This document shows, in pieces, positions 26,612 to 38,900 of a stretch of 64,000 nt of DNA; position 1 is the first letter of the stretch; every line of letters starts with the position of its first letter. The translations under genes were made by a program, and so were the position numbers. Below the pieces are notes generated by a model. It saw only the letters and a list, made by a program, of their open reading frames with translations, was not told where the DNA came from and ran no database searches. This DNA comes from Pelargonium x hortorum. Lineage: Eukaryota > Streptophyta > Magnoliopsida > Geraniales > Geraniaceae. The DNA lies in the NCBI GenBank assembly GCA_036897525.1, contig JAYMTJ010000001.1:1-64000 (forward strand), written 5' to 3'.

Positions 26612-29600
26612 CATTTTTGTTATGCTATATACTTAATGAAATAAAGCTAGATTGCGAGTTTTATTTTCTGTAAACTACCCTAAAATAATACTGTTAATCT
26701 CTGTCCCGATTCATTTACAAAAGAGGGCTCTAGTAAAAGTAAATTAAGATCCTATTTCTCGATTAATTCCTTATCTGTAACTTAGTCCTGTTCTTGCTAA
26801 TTTAAAATCCTCGTGTCAGTAGCTTAGAAAGGGTTTGGGAATCTAGTGAAGCACACTTGACTTGATTAGAAAGACTTTTTTTACTACTGGACGCGGCGGT
26901 AGCTAAAATCGAGGAAGGGGTCTGGAGATCTTGGGAGCGCATATCCCAACACCTGTGAAATAGAGTTTTTAGATGAGAATACCTTTTCTATTTGCTTGTG
27001 CTTATCTAACTATGCTGTCAGTCCGCTTAATGAAGCGTGTTATTAACCTACCAAAAACGCATTTCGAACAGTGAGGGGGGCACAAAATTCGACTTTTGAG
27101 CTTTTTCAGGTGTCATTATCGGTACAAGGTTCAAGTCGTTTTATACACCTCTTTTGATGCCTTTTTAGTCACCAGATTTTCTTGTAAACCCCAATCCTTC
27201 CGGCTTTTTGTCACTATTCGCTCCTGATATGAAATCGGGAAGCTTTTAAGCAGAGCTCCCACACTGAAGTACTTCTTCTCAAAAGCCTCCGGCCCCTTTT
27301 CGATATTGATTGGTCGAAACTAAAAAAGGTATAGTGCGCTGTTGTTGTTGTTATCTTAAGGCTTAAGGGAAGCCCTTTACTGGCGCTAACCACGGAAAAA
27401 CTTATATATAGCAGTCTCCCAAAAGGGGTGCGTAGAAGCTTTTGCTGCTACAGAACACAACCCCTTACTTAAAGAGAATTCCACAGAATCTTTAACCAAC
27501 TCCCTACCAACTACTGGCTCTTGCTTTGGGTTAAAAGAGTCACACTATTTTTTTCAATGAAGAGGGGGGCTAACTCCGGGTCAATGCACAACAAAATACC
27601 GAAGGGTTAACCCAGTATAAAGTCAAAATACTTGAACCCGATCCTTGTTTGACTTTATAACAACTTAAGTCCAGGAATATTTAGATATTTCAATTTTCAG
27701 TTTACGGGATTGCCCTTTCTTTATACACTCGGTCTTTTTAATTTAATATTCGTAACCAAAGTAAGAATTAGAGCTCCAGTACTCTAAGGGCAGTATCCCT
27801 GGTAAAAGCACTACCCTTTTTTTTTTTATTCAAGTCAAGATCTGTCAAGACAATAATCCTGAAAACCTACTTAGAAGACTCCTATATAAGCTTTATATTT
27901 CATATTCCACTCCGGGCCTTCCTAGCTATACATTCAGATATTAGATTTTCATGAGAACAACTCCGAGTGCCCTATAGTTAAAGCGAGATATTGCAATTTT
28001 TGTTTTGAGCGAGTGAAGGCAAATTTCCTAGATCTCTGTCTATCAAAGGACTGCTTTATAGTATTCTACTCATCTGAGATTGCCCTTTTTCACTAAGGGA
28101 AAATATTAACCGCGGGGTATTACTTAAGTTAATTAAGTAGCTTCATGGAATTGAATTACTAGGCATATGGAAGCCTCTCAGAGATCTGTGGCCTTTTTTG
28201 TATATAACCGAAACTGGGGAATCCTCCTTTATTTTATGTCTTTTTTAACTTTCGTACAATTTGATTTCAGAAACGCATTCCATAGTGTACCCCCTTTTTA
28301 TGCAATGCTATTAAATGAGATCCTCTATAATAGCAAATAAGCAAAGTTTCAAAGAATCCTTAATTTTTTTTACATTTGAGTCTGTACTAATTCTAATGCT
28401 AGTTTTTTAAGTTAAGAGGGACAGTCACTTGCTTGAATTAATAAACCCTTTAGAGAAAAGTACCCATACCCACCCCTTAAAAGTGAGTAAACTAGCAATA
28501 TTATGCCCAAAACTCTTCACTACGTAAAAAAAAAAAATCGTATTGTTTAAAGATTGAATTTTAATGGTAAATCTTTAAAGTAAAGAATAACTCCTATTAG
28601 AATTGGCATGAGAGAGAGATATGCTCGGGTAAGGACATGGTCCCAAGATTTAGGGGATCCCTATTAAAAAAAGCTTTCATTTTTTATTACCTCACTTAAC
28701 ACAACTATCAGAAAAATAATATTTTAAAACAAAGACTTTAATAGAGTTGATAGAAGCCCATATATTGCAATTCAAGAAGTCTCTTGCTACTCCTAGAAAT
28801 AAACCGAGTTGTAGTGAGAGTTCGTAGTCCGGGTTTTGGTAAGTTCCTTTTTATAGAAGTCTTGAGTCTATTTACAGGGGTGCTTGGCGCCTTTCTTCTT
28901 CTCCTTGGCTTCCGTCCTTATATTACTTAAGGGAGATTTTTGTATTAGTATAATTTAAGAGAATATCCTTTCAAACAAAAAGGTCAAGCTTTGTCATCTG
29001 GTAGCTGATCCTTAATATAGCTATGATAGCACACATTCATATAATTTCTATTTTAAGAGAGGCTTTGGGTGTGAGGCTAGCAGACTTGCAAGATATTTTA
29101 GAAGTTCTAGCTCTAGATATTAAGTTTTAAGAAAGAAAGGGGTTACTACTAAACCTTTCCACTAGAGTTGAAATATAGATATTAGTATGAGCCTAATAGT
29201 TATAAAGAAAAGTACTCGATTTTTTTATTCTCTGCTTTAAGCACAAGGACCTTCGTACTTTAGTAAAGGGGGATGCCTTACAAGTACTTTTTTGAGTAGA
29301 GATTTCCCCGAAAGAGAGTTTAATAACAAATTAAAGGTTAAATTATGAAATCAAGAATTTAGGAATAGATGCCTAAACCTGTGAGTTACTCGTATCTTAT
29401 ATATCCGCAAAAGCGTATATCAAGGGCAGGGCATTTTTACCCAGAAAACTCACTATCACTATAACAAATCTCTAGTCAGCGGAATAAAGGTAATCTAGTT
29501 ACTCAGGAATAATTTTAGAATATTAATTAGTAGTGTAACTTTTTTTTATTCTCATGAGATTTCCATATCCTCTAGTCTAGGAAAAGTCCAAACGAAGTGC

Positions 29601-29789
29601 AGAAGACTTTTTAAGCTTAGCCTATATAATATACAAAAGGACCCAATCGATATTGTATTGTAGGCTTAGGAAGTTCCATGTTACTTAAAAACTGTACTGT
29701 CTTTCTGATCGATAACGAAATAGCTTAGATAGAAGAAGTTCTATTTCCTATTTTCTACTCGAAAATGTAAAAGATAAGGAGTATCCTAA

Positions 29790-29855
29790 GGGAGTGTACT
29801 CAAGCATGGATCTACGAAAGAGAAAGCCATGGGTTTGAATCGTGCCCCACTGCCC
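29790..29855 (+). tRNA. tRNA-like sequence with an Arg(ACG)-type anticodon loop
   Basis: CTACGAA at 29,812-29,818 is the standard anticodon loop of tRNA-Arg(ACG). CATGGGTTTGAATC then supplies a T-arm 5' half with loop TTTGAAT, and ACTGCCC ends it like a 3' acceptor strand. GGGAGTG at 29,790 is the nearest 5' acceptor candidate, with three outer G-C pairs and then mismatches. The D arm is shortened, the anticodon stem does not pair on its 3' side, and the T-stem side has about three extra bases. Assignment to Arg rests on the loop alone. Confidence 0.3.
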
Positions 29856-30895
29856 TTTATATAGAGTTCTTGCTACGTTTTTTTGAAACAGCTTGCTTAT
29901 TAAGGGAAGATTTTTTTTATAATTAGGCGTCCTCGTTTTTTTTACAAGTAGCTTCTCCAAGAAAATGCAACCTTTAATTTAACTAGAATAACTTAAGTAA
30001 TGCAACCCCCTTATTGTATGATAAATATAGACGAAAGATCCTAGTAACTTTATAGCAAATGACATAGACAACTCGTTGGACTTGTACATTACCAGGACAT
30101 CCTTTTTTTGATCCAGAAATACTAAAGGTTTTAGTAGAGTAACTCTCAATTTACTAAAACAAGAATATCTCAGTATTGAGATTAAGTAAAAAAGGTACAA
30201 GAAAAAAAAAAGTTATCCTGATTCTTTTTTGATTCTATTAAGTGTGAATGGAACCCCGTCTGTGACTAAAAAAAAAGCTTAGTGGCTACTTTCATGATAC
30301 TACAAAATATCTTTTTATAGGATACCTTTTTTATGGAGTCCCTTCAAGGATAAACCCGGGCTTCTTTTTATTACTATTTTCATAGAATTTCGCAAACACT
30401 GATTAGAAGAGAGCCCGTCCGAGTTATTAGGATACCCAAACTCAAACAAAAGTATCTTCTGAAAGTTCTGCAAAGGGCAGCCTATTGACTCGTAAATTGC
30501 TAAAAGAGTGCTCACCCTTACTTAAATAAAGGAAAGACTTCACATAGAATTAACACTTATGAATATCTCCTTTTCGGGGGTTCTGCTCTTATATTAGTAT
30601 AAGTTGCAAAGTTTTATCTTCTCGTATTTGTTCTAAAGGGATACCTTAATGGGATGACTTGGGTGTAATTGATTGATCTGAAATCCATAAAAGACTTTTT
30701 TGTACTCTGCTCTTACTTTTATTAATTTTTATTAACTAGCGAAAACTATAACCAAACCCCATTTTACACAACAAGAATATATCTTCCCAGGAAAAGCCTC
30801 AATTCTTTTACATCCCTGTAAAAAAAAAAGAGAACCCACGAACGAGATGCAGAGGAAAACATCCTATACTTTAGTTAGAGTAATACTTCGATTCT

Positions 30896-30913
30896 AGTTA
30901 AGAATTCTTAACT
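30896..30913. other. 18-base perfect palindrome
   Basis: AGTTAAGAATTCTTAACT is identical to its reverse complement and centred on GAATTC. It could be a cruciform or a dimeric protein site, or chance in AT-rich DNA. Confidence 0.6.
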
Positions 30914-31877
30914 CTTAACAAAAAAGAAAGAAACTGAGACAAGTTAGAAATCCTCATTTGTGTTAATTCCTAGTTTAGGTTACACTCTGCTTGTTATACC
31001 GGGTATCTCGGATCAGGGTCACAGAGATGTAACTCAAAGAAAAGAAAGCGGAACCTTCTCCCTCTAATCTAACTCAGTTCTAACTTATTAAACAACTCGC
31101 AGAGTTCCTAATCTAATCTTGGGTATTTATTATCTCCATTTGATTGAAAGCTCTTTCTTCTCAAGTGCATTCCTCCTGGACTCCATCTAGCCAGCTCTAA
31201 TGAAATTTTCTTCTTTATATTTATAGAAGTTACCTCCGCTTTAATAACAAAAAACCTATATCTGAGTCTTAAATTAACGACACGGTCTCTCAACCTATCC
31301 TCTATTTCAAGGGAACCAGCCCTTACAGGGGGTTACTACAAGCTAATACATGCTACAGTATACCACACTTTTGAGTACTGAGCTTACAGGTGTTTTAGTA
31401 AACTGATTGATATAAAGCACACATTATAAACTAAAAGTTTTCATATAAGTATTTTAACCTCTCTTGTTCTTCTCAATCCTAAACTTTAGCCTAGCGGAGT
31501 CCTATTTTAATTTGACTAGGGATTCTCTTTGCTCCTGGTATTGTGGAGAAGCTTTCTTTCCTATTTACTTTTAGACGGATCTGAGATGTCTTGTACTTGT
31601 AAAAGAGTATAAATCGAAATTGGGCTTATTATTTATTTAAGAAAGTACTCTTGTTACTTGAATTATTTTTTAGCTAATAGTATCCCTAGAGTAGAAGAAA
31701 TAGTAGCAAGCATAATGAAATGATTAACCTAAGAGGTTCGCTTAAGATACCCCTGACATACCTTTTATAAACTTCTTGTACATTATAAGCTAGATAAGCA
31801 ACGAACCTTCCCGAACCATGACCGGCATGGCATCTCAATTATCCCTTTTGTAATTAAGATTTTAAAAGCATTCCGCT

Positions 31878-31899
31878 TTAGTATAAAATTAGTATAAAA
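31878..31899. repeat. 11-base tandem duplication
   Basis: TTAGTATAAAA occurs twice head to tail without mismatch. Confidence 0.85.
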
Positions 31900-32611
31900 A
31901 CCCCATTAAAAAAAAAATGTATGCTAAAACCAATTGAGCCGATCTGCAGAAATATTTACCAGATACAAAATACAAAAGAATTAGAGCCTTACTTGAAAAT
32001 CTGTACCTTACACTTTACCCTTACACTTCCTTCTTCATAACTTGTTTCTTATGAGCTAGAGCTTTCTTAGTCTTTTGAGCTCTAAGGGGATAGAGTTTTC
32101 TTATGAGTTCTAGGAGCAATAGTTGGGAGAAGAGTAACAGAGATGATGAGACTTGCATATGATATTGGAGGTATGAAATCGTGAAAAGAGGAAAGAAGGA
32201 AGCTTTCAATACCCCGAGTTGGCAAGACAAACTTGAAGCTTTCTCTAGCTAATGGTATCTATCTCGAAAAGGGCTCCGGATAACTCTGGCACTTATGTTT
32301 AAATGAGTGGAATTCTGACTTAAGGGTAACATTTCTCGGAATTGCGAATTGCAATAAGGACTAAAGGATGACAGATAATTTATTTATTACTTTGACTGCT
32401 AACTTAAGGGCTAGCAAAAAAAATGGCTAATGGAAGACACAAATCGGAAATGCAACTACTGACTGAAAAGCTCTAAAGGATCACCTACTTCCTTAAGAGA
32501 AGAGTTTAAGCACAGTAGAGAACGTAAGTCTCCAGGGTAACTTTAAAGACAATAGATCACAAGATTTCACTAGACAAAGTATTTAATTTCTCAATTGTTC
32601 TCGGCATAGCT

Positions 32612-32634
32612 TCTCCTCAAAAGAGGAGATTTTT
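32612..32634 (+). terminator. Terminator-like hairpin followed by a T run
   Basis: TCTCCTC and GAGGAGA form a perfect 7-bp stem around AAAA and are followed at once by five T. This has the form of an intrinsic terminator or 3'-end hairpin on the plus strand. It lies about 240 bases upstream of the tRNA-Cys-like gene. No transcript ending here is known. Confidence 0.3.
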
Positions 32635-32877
32635 GAATAAGATTTAAGGTGACAGTGTGGCCACTAGTTAGGTCAATACAATACGATAGCGCAAGGCCTA
32701 TACAGAATCCCGAAGAACCAGATTGCCTTAATGAGCCTTCCTAGTGTTTTACGGAGTCGTCCTTGAGAATATTTAAAGCCTCTTACTGATTACGAGCTGC
32801 GCCGCCTAGGAAATTCTTAAAGTACCAATCTCACTTTTCTTTTGCAAAGCTATATTCTATCCACCTGATATTGACTA

Positions 32878-32949
32878 GGAACCCCTCCTAGCCCTGCGGT
32901 AAGACATAAGTCTGCAAAACTTATACTGGTTCAAATCTGGCGAGTTTCT
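32878..32949 (+). tRNA. trnC: tRNA-Cys(GCA)-like gene
   Basis: A perfect 6-bp anticodon stem (ATAAGT/ACTTAT, 32,906-32,924) encloses CTGCAAA, a standard loop with T33 and anticodon GCA, hence Cys. The T arm (ACTGG-TTCAAAT-CTGGC) pairs at four of five positions counting G-T. The D arm GCC-CTGCGGTAA-GAC has one mismatch. The 3' acceptor strand GAGTTTC would pair fully with GGAACTC, but the 5' side reads GGAAC, three extra C, then TC and one further C. The variable region is about four bases short. It is the best anticodon arm in the window; whether the gene works depends on the acceptor irregularity. Confidence 0.5.
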
Positions 32950-35900
32950 GTAAGGATTGCCTTAGTATTCCTCATATGCAGTTTAGCTACTTCCCATAAA
33001 ACCAGAGACAGGACCAGGACCCGGGGCTCTTTAATATATCAAATTACTACTGTTTTAACGGGTTTAGAAAAGAGGGGATTTCCTTTATTTAATTTAAATG
33101 ATTTCTTGGTTTTCCTATTGAGATCTTTCTCTTTCCTACAAAATAAAACTTCTACTATATATTGATTGATATTGATTTGGAAATTCTTTACTCTAATTCA
33201 AAAGAAGAGAAGAGAATGAACTCTAAAAAGTGATTATAACCAACGTCATCTGATCCATTTAACTTGCGCTCTGCCGGATAAATGATAACGAAAAGGAGGG
33301 AGTCTATTCTTGGGGATAGTAGAGCGGGAAATGCTTAAGAGATAAATCTTATAGTTCAAGATAGTACTTAACCCGCTTTTGGTCGTTAATATTAATGGTT
33401 AATGCTTGGCTTTCTTTTAGACAACCTTTACTTTAATAGGTCTTTAAATAAAGAAAGCCCCTGTATGCGAATAAATACTCACAGCTATTCATCGGAAAAC
33501 ACCTTCAACTCCCCACATGCTAACAATTCATAGAGTTATTTCCTAAACCTCGGGAAGCTTTCTTTACTACTGTTCCTTCGTAAAATTCCGAGAGTCTTCC
33601 AAGTAAAGTAGAGATGCCATTCTCCTCCGAAGAGTACTCCAAAGACCAAAGAGTAAGATTAAGAGGTTGATTTAGTACAGCTGTCAATGACATTGATTTA
33701 CCGGTCCAGGCTATATTCCCATTTCCCATTAGAGCTTATCCCACATGAATTAGAAATTAGACATAATAAAAAGGAATACTAATACTAGAAGACAGAAGTC
33801 AAAGAAATAGAATAGTTTTATACAGGAATAAGATTAAGAATTATGAGTGTCTTTCCTAAAACGGGGTATTTAGCCTAAATCCATTAGCCGCAATTCCTAT
33901 TTATTGTTACTTCTTAAATTGACACTTTTCTAAAATGTAAAAAAAAATAGTTACAGTTCTTTATTTAATTGAGTTCTTCTACCAGTTTACTGGTATACAG
34001 GTACAGGAACTTTATTTGTTTGTTACTGGTTTAGCAACCTCCAAAAGAAAAGAATTTAGACACCTTTATAGCTTTACGGGTTTCCATTAAGACTCGGATT
34101 TCTAGTTCGGAAACTTTACCAAGAATCCAAATAGCAAGAATAATTATATCTGGTTTATGTTATCCTTACAAGCTTATACCAATTAGCAAGAATATTAGCT
34201 ATAAGTGCTACAATTAATAAAGTAAAGGCAATTCCTTTACTGTCTATCGATCTAGATCGGAATCAAGATACCTCTCTTATGTCTCTAGCTTATTACCTGG
34301 AATTTGAATTTTAGTTAGAATACTTTAATTAAGTACCAGCTCCCATATACAAGGACATTCCCTAGACAATAGCAACAAGTATACAAACTCCTTTGCCTGC
34401 TCAGAGACCGGTTACTACACTACAGAATACTGATACGGATGCCTCTCCTTTAGTCAACTTACTTAATCGGAAAATCTCAAGTAAGATAAACTCCCAAGTC
34501 ATTTAAGGGACAGGTGGATTCATTTGTGTGTTCCTTAGACTTAAGACTTAGGATTAACTCCTTCATAGATCGGAATCAAGCTTTCTAGCATAGCATCAAG
34601 ATAAAACTCAACTTCCAATATAATATGCTCAGAGAGGCAATTCACCTTTTACTTTACCTGTTTACCAGCTAAACAGAATTATGGGAATCAAGATCAACTT
34701 TCCTTGCAACTACAAACAAACATAACCCAGAAATCAGAATCTGTCTATCCTCAATTACCGGCAGGCTAAACAGATGATCGATTGATATCTAAATATCCTC
34801 ACAAGGACATTCCTAAGACAAGAATACCAACCAAAGAGACAAGCTCTTCCTTGCTACAACAAAACAAAGAATAGAATCAACTAGCTACAACAACTACAAC
34901 AGAAGACAATTTCCCTCAACTATTTTATAGAAATAGAGTCATTTCATACCTCTTAAAGGATAATAAACCCTATATTCTCTGCCTGCGATGCCATCATAAG
35001 CCTTTATTTAGGAGAAACTCAAGAATACAATCGGATTTCTAGAATCTAAGGAATTAGTACAACCCGGAAAAGAAAGTTTGCCCTGGGATAGACTCATGCA
35101 ATACTTGAACCTCCTTTACTATGTGACAAATGCTCTCTAATATCAATATCTCTAAGGGTTCAGGTTTCCCTTATCTTGAAAACTTAAGGGAAGGGGGAAC
35201 TTTTAAATAACATATTTTGCAAAACCCGCCTCTAACAGATAAACCTGTATAATTCCCATCATTCCTTTAGGAAATCCCTTAATTAGGGCCTCTTTGTTTA
35301 ATTAATGGAAAGCTTTCAAAAGAAAGAGCATACCTTGACTTTGGTTGGACAATACGCACTCTGTATTTCTGTATTATATTCTGGATTAGAAGCAAGCTGG
35401 GACTCCCTTATAGTATAGCGTCCTCTTGACTTGACCCTATGCTCGATTTTCTCTGAATTACGATAAATTCCTAGTTAATTGGGGACTGGCAACGAGGGGA
35501 ATAAAACCACCAACATCAAGAAAAACGGGCTTTCACTTTAGTTCATTTGCTGTAAATTCTTTACTAAAGTAATCCTTTACTCACTAGTATTACTATTAAT
35601 ATCCGGAATCTAAAACTTGTAAACAAGGAAATCGTTAAGCTATCATACAAAAACTAAAGATTCTTTATAGACTCTGGCTTTTGCTCTATACATGCAGGGA
35701 TTTCCTCTTTTCTACTAGCAGCGGCGCGTTCTCTGTAAGGAAGGATCTTTCTAAGGACTTAAAAAAAACAGCTATATTTATACCGCACAGGAGTTACTTT
35801 TACCACTGGGTAAGATTCTGTTGCAGAGTTAGATTAACAAGGCTAAACTCTCGGGAACATCCCTAAATGAAATCCTGGTTATATATTTCTAGCAAAGGAA

Positions 35901-38900
35901 ACTCTTAGGCTTTACTACCTCTGTAATGTAAAATATTAAAGGGAACCCTGACTCTATACTATAAAAAAGATAAAGAGAGGTGGATCACAGACGCAATATC
36001 CCAGGACATATAAGGTCAAGTAGCTTCAACTCATTGAAATATTTCAATATCTGATTGATTAAATTTGAATAATAAGTTGCTAACCTTTGCATGTAAATAT
36101 AAACGGGGTGCTCTGCTAGAACTTTTTGTGGATACTAGAGTAGAACGATGCTTTTTCTCATAAGTAAGGAAAACCCTAATATTACTAAAAACTTTTGAAG
36201 TGGAAAAGTATAAGAAGTTTTGGGTTTGCAGGTTGTCTCACAGCTAATGTGAAGTATGCAAAAGAGGTAAAGTCCTATTTAAGTGAATAGTTTTAATGTA
36301 TAAACAAGGTCTGCCCATGGATCTATATCATACAGAGGTTCTGTGCTCAAGGGAAGATCCCCGGGAAACTCTCTTTACTCCTTACCTTACTCTAGAGGAA
36401 AAAAACAGTGTTCTTTTTAATCCAGCAAGTATTCCAATTCCTAAAAACCTTGTTTTCTAGCTTATGTCAATATTCATATAGTATTTATTATTAGGTACTA
36501 CAAGACATATACCCTGGGAAATACCTGTATCGAAAATAACTAACAATAAGTTAGCACTTTCGGTTCCTCGGTTAAACTTTGTATCATAAAGTCATAAAGA
36601 AAGTATTTAAGTCTGGGTTTAAAAATACAGAATACCTTATAAATAAAGGATCTAAAGATAAGTCATATTAAGATTAAGTCCTAGTTTTTTTCGTCGAAGG
36701 GGTTCTATATTGGCTTAATAAAAAGAGCGGAAATCCAGAGTTTTGCGCTGGAACATCACGTCTACAATTAGATAGAAGAACTTGTGAAGTAATAAATAGC
36801 TTTATACTTTCAATTTTTAATTGACATTGCCTTGTTAAACAAAGTTGCCCCCTTAGATGTCTGTCTCCTAAACTTCCGAAGAACCCGGTAGAGGAGGCCC
36901 CTAAAAAAAGGAATACCGTCGAAATTAGCACCTCATTGAAGAGCCAAGACTAGAATCTGTACCTAGTGAATTAATTAAAAAATGCGTATAGATGTTAGTA
37001 TCAAGAGTTTATCACGCTTTATGAACTATTCTATTAATGGATTAAAGAAAACTCGATTTATAAGATATAAGATTAGATCCAGTAATTAAATACAAGTTCT
37101 CCACTCCTAGAAAATAATAACAAAAAGGTATCACTTTACGCAGCCCTAATAGATACCCCCATGAATATTATTATCTTATCTTATCTAAAATTAAAGTGAA
37201 TCCTGTGTGTTTGACTGGCGATAGTCATTACATAAATTAACTACTCCCTTTTCTTTTCGTAGAGCTGAGAATTTTGCTTTTTATGTTTTACTGGATTTTC
37301 CTTTCCTATAGCCTGATCGAAAACATTCTGAAAAGAGGTCCGTATTTCTATTAGTTATTAGTGCGCTGTGAAAAGTTTCAATAAGAGTCAATTATAATCC
37401 CACTATAATAAATAGGACTTGCAGGACCCCGAGACTTCAAAAAAGGGGGATACTCCTTCTGACTACAACAAAACCTAAGAATTGAAAAAGACTTAAAGAA
37501 AATTTTTATTTCATAGTAATAAGGGGCTTTTACTACCTTTTACTGGGTTTTCTTAAGTAAGGAAACTTAGATTTACTAAAGTCAAGGTAGATAAACTTTT
37601 TGATTAACTTATGAGGTGATTAAGGGCATCCGCTTAAAAATTCTGGATTCTGGGTAGAATTCCCTTAAAGTTTCCATAGAAGCATGCTAGTACTATTCAA
37701 CAGGGGGTGCAAACGCAAGGTTAAGTTCCTTCGAAGAAAGAGGCTAAGTATAAAGTCTTAGATTTTAAACGGGTATTAACATATATGAGCTCGTTCGAGT
37801 CTAGTCAACCCATGTGCTGGATTTTGCTATATATATAGAGTAAAAGTACTAACACCTTGAAAAAAAATTTTTTAAATGGATCTCTGTATTCAAAAAAAAA
37901 AGCTAAACCTGTTTGAGTAATCCTAAAGAAACGAGTTACTGCCCTATTAGTTTTTAGGTGCCTATAGGAAATCTAGGATCCAAGTAAAGTAAAGCGGAGC
38001 CCTGGCGAGAATTCGTTTTAAAACTTGCTCATGAAGAGAGTAAAACAAGCTTTCCAAGACTATTTCTAAAAACAATTACTATTGACTAAACTAAGTGGTG
38101 TTTGTCTTATAATGTAATGTTACGTGGATAAAACCTTTAAGATTCCTATATATAGGGAATCGTGTTTGAATAAATAGAGTTAAAAGCACCCCTCGTAGTT
38201 AGAAAATAAGAAATTATCTAGATAGAAATAGAAGTCTCTAAAATGTATATCTTGACTACTTTTGTAATACTATGGATTCTAGTTAGCAGATACTTGAGTA
38301 AAGTATTAGCTTTTCGAATAAAGGTTTAGGCGTGGACAAACCGGGTATAATTGCGAAATATTTACTGGACTCGTTTGAAAAACACGTACCTAACTTAGTT
38401 TCCGAATCTTAATCTTATGCCCCGGAATAATTCTAGAAGAAGGACCCATTAGGGATAAAAAACAAATTTGTCTTTAATTTCAGTCGGTTTCGAAACGTAA
38501 TTTTGAGCTCCTTGACAAACCGTATTTGTATTTCCAGGACTTAAACCCCAAAGTATGCATTTACTCTCTATCTCTAGTTACTCTTCTTACAGGCCACTAG
38601 AATCTTGTTAAGCAAAAATGTTATGACAATCTCAGAAAAATAGACTATAAAACATTAATTTAGGGAGGTTGAATGTAATATAACTCTCAGTAATAGGATT
38701 AGAGAATAACTTGATCTGTCGGTAATTTGACTTACTTTTTTTTAATCTTTCATTTTATTAGCAAATTCGAAAAATAAAGGGGCAATGAAAAGTATAAACC
38801 TTATTATAGGTTCCTACAAGAGTAAGTTTATCCGGTCCAATTACATTACAATGGTATCCGAAAGATTTGGCTGCTTATTTTATGGGTCCTTTTTTTGATA

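Larger units (their letters stand above)
21549..29789. other. Long non-coding stretch
   Basis: No gene is recognised. A somewhat GC-richer patch at about 23,480-23,720 contains CAGGAGTTTCAATTCCTG (a 5-bp stem with a T-loop-like centre) but no further tRNA parts. TTCAAGTCGTT at about 27,130 resembles T-loop strings elsewhere. The plainer spacer texture dominates 21,560-22,700 and 24,100-25,300. An open frame at 21,727-21,975 (hydrophobic, 82 codons) is of chance length. Confidence 0.5.
29856..32877. other. Non-coding stretch
   Basis: No gene is recognised. About 30,840-32,560 is the plainer spacer texture. Minus-strand open frames at 31,108-31,293 and 32,021-32,230 are of chance length. The stretch includes the palindrome at 30,896, the tandem duplication at 31,878 and the terminator-like hairpin at 32,612. 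Confidence 0.5.
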
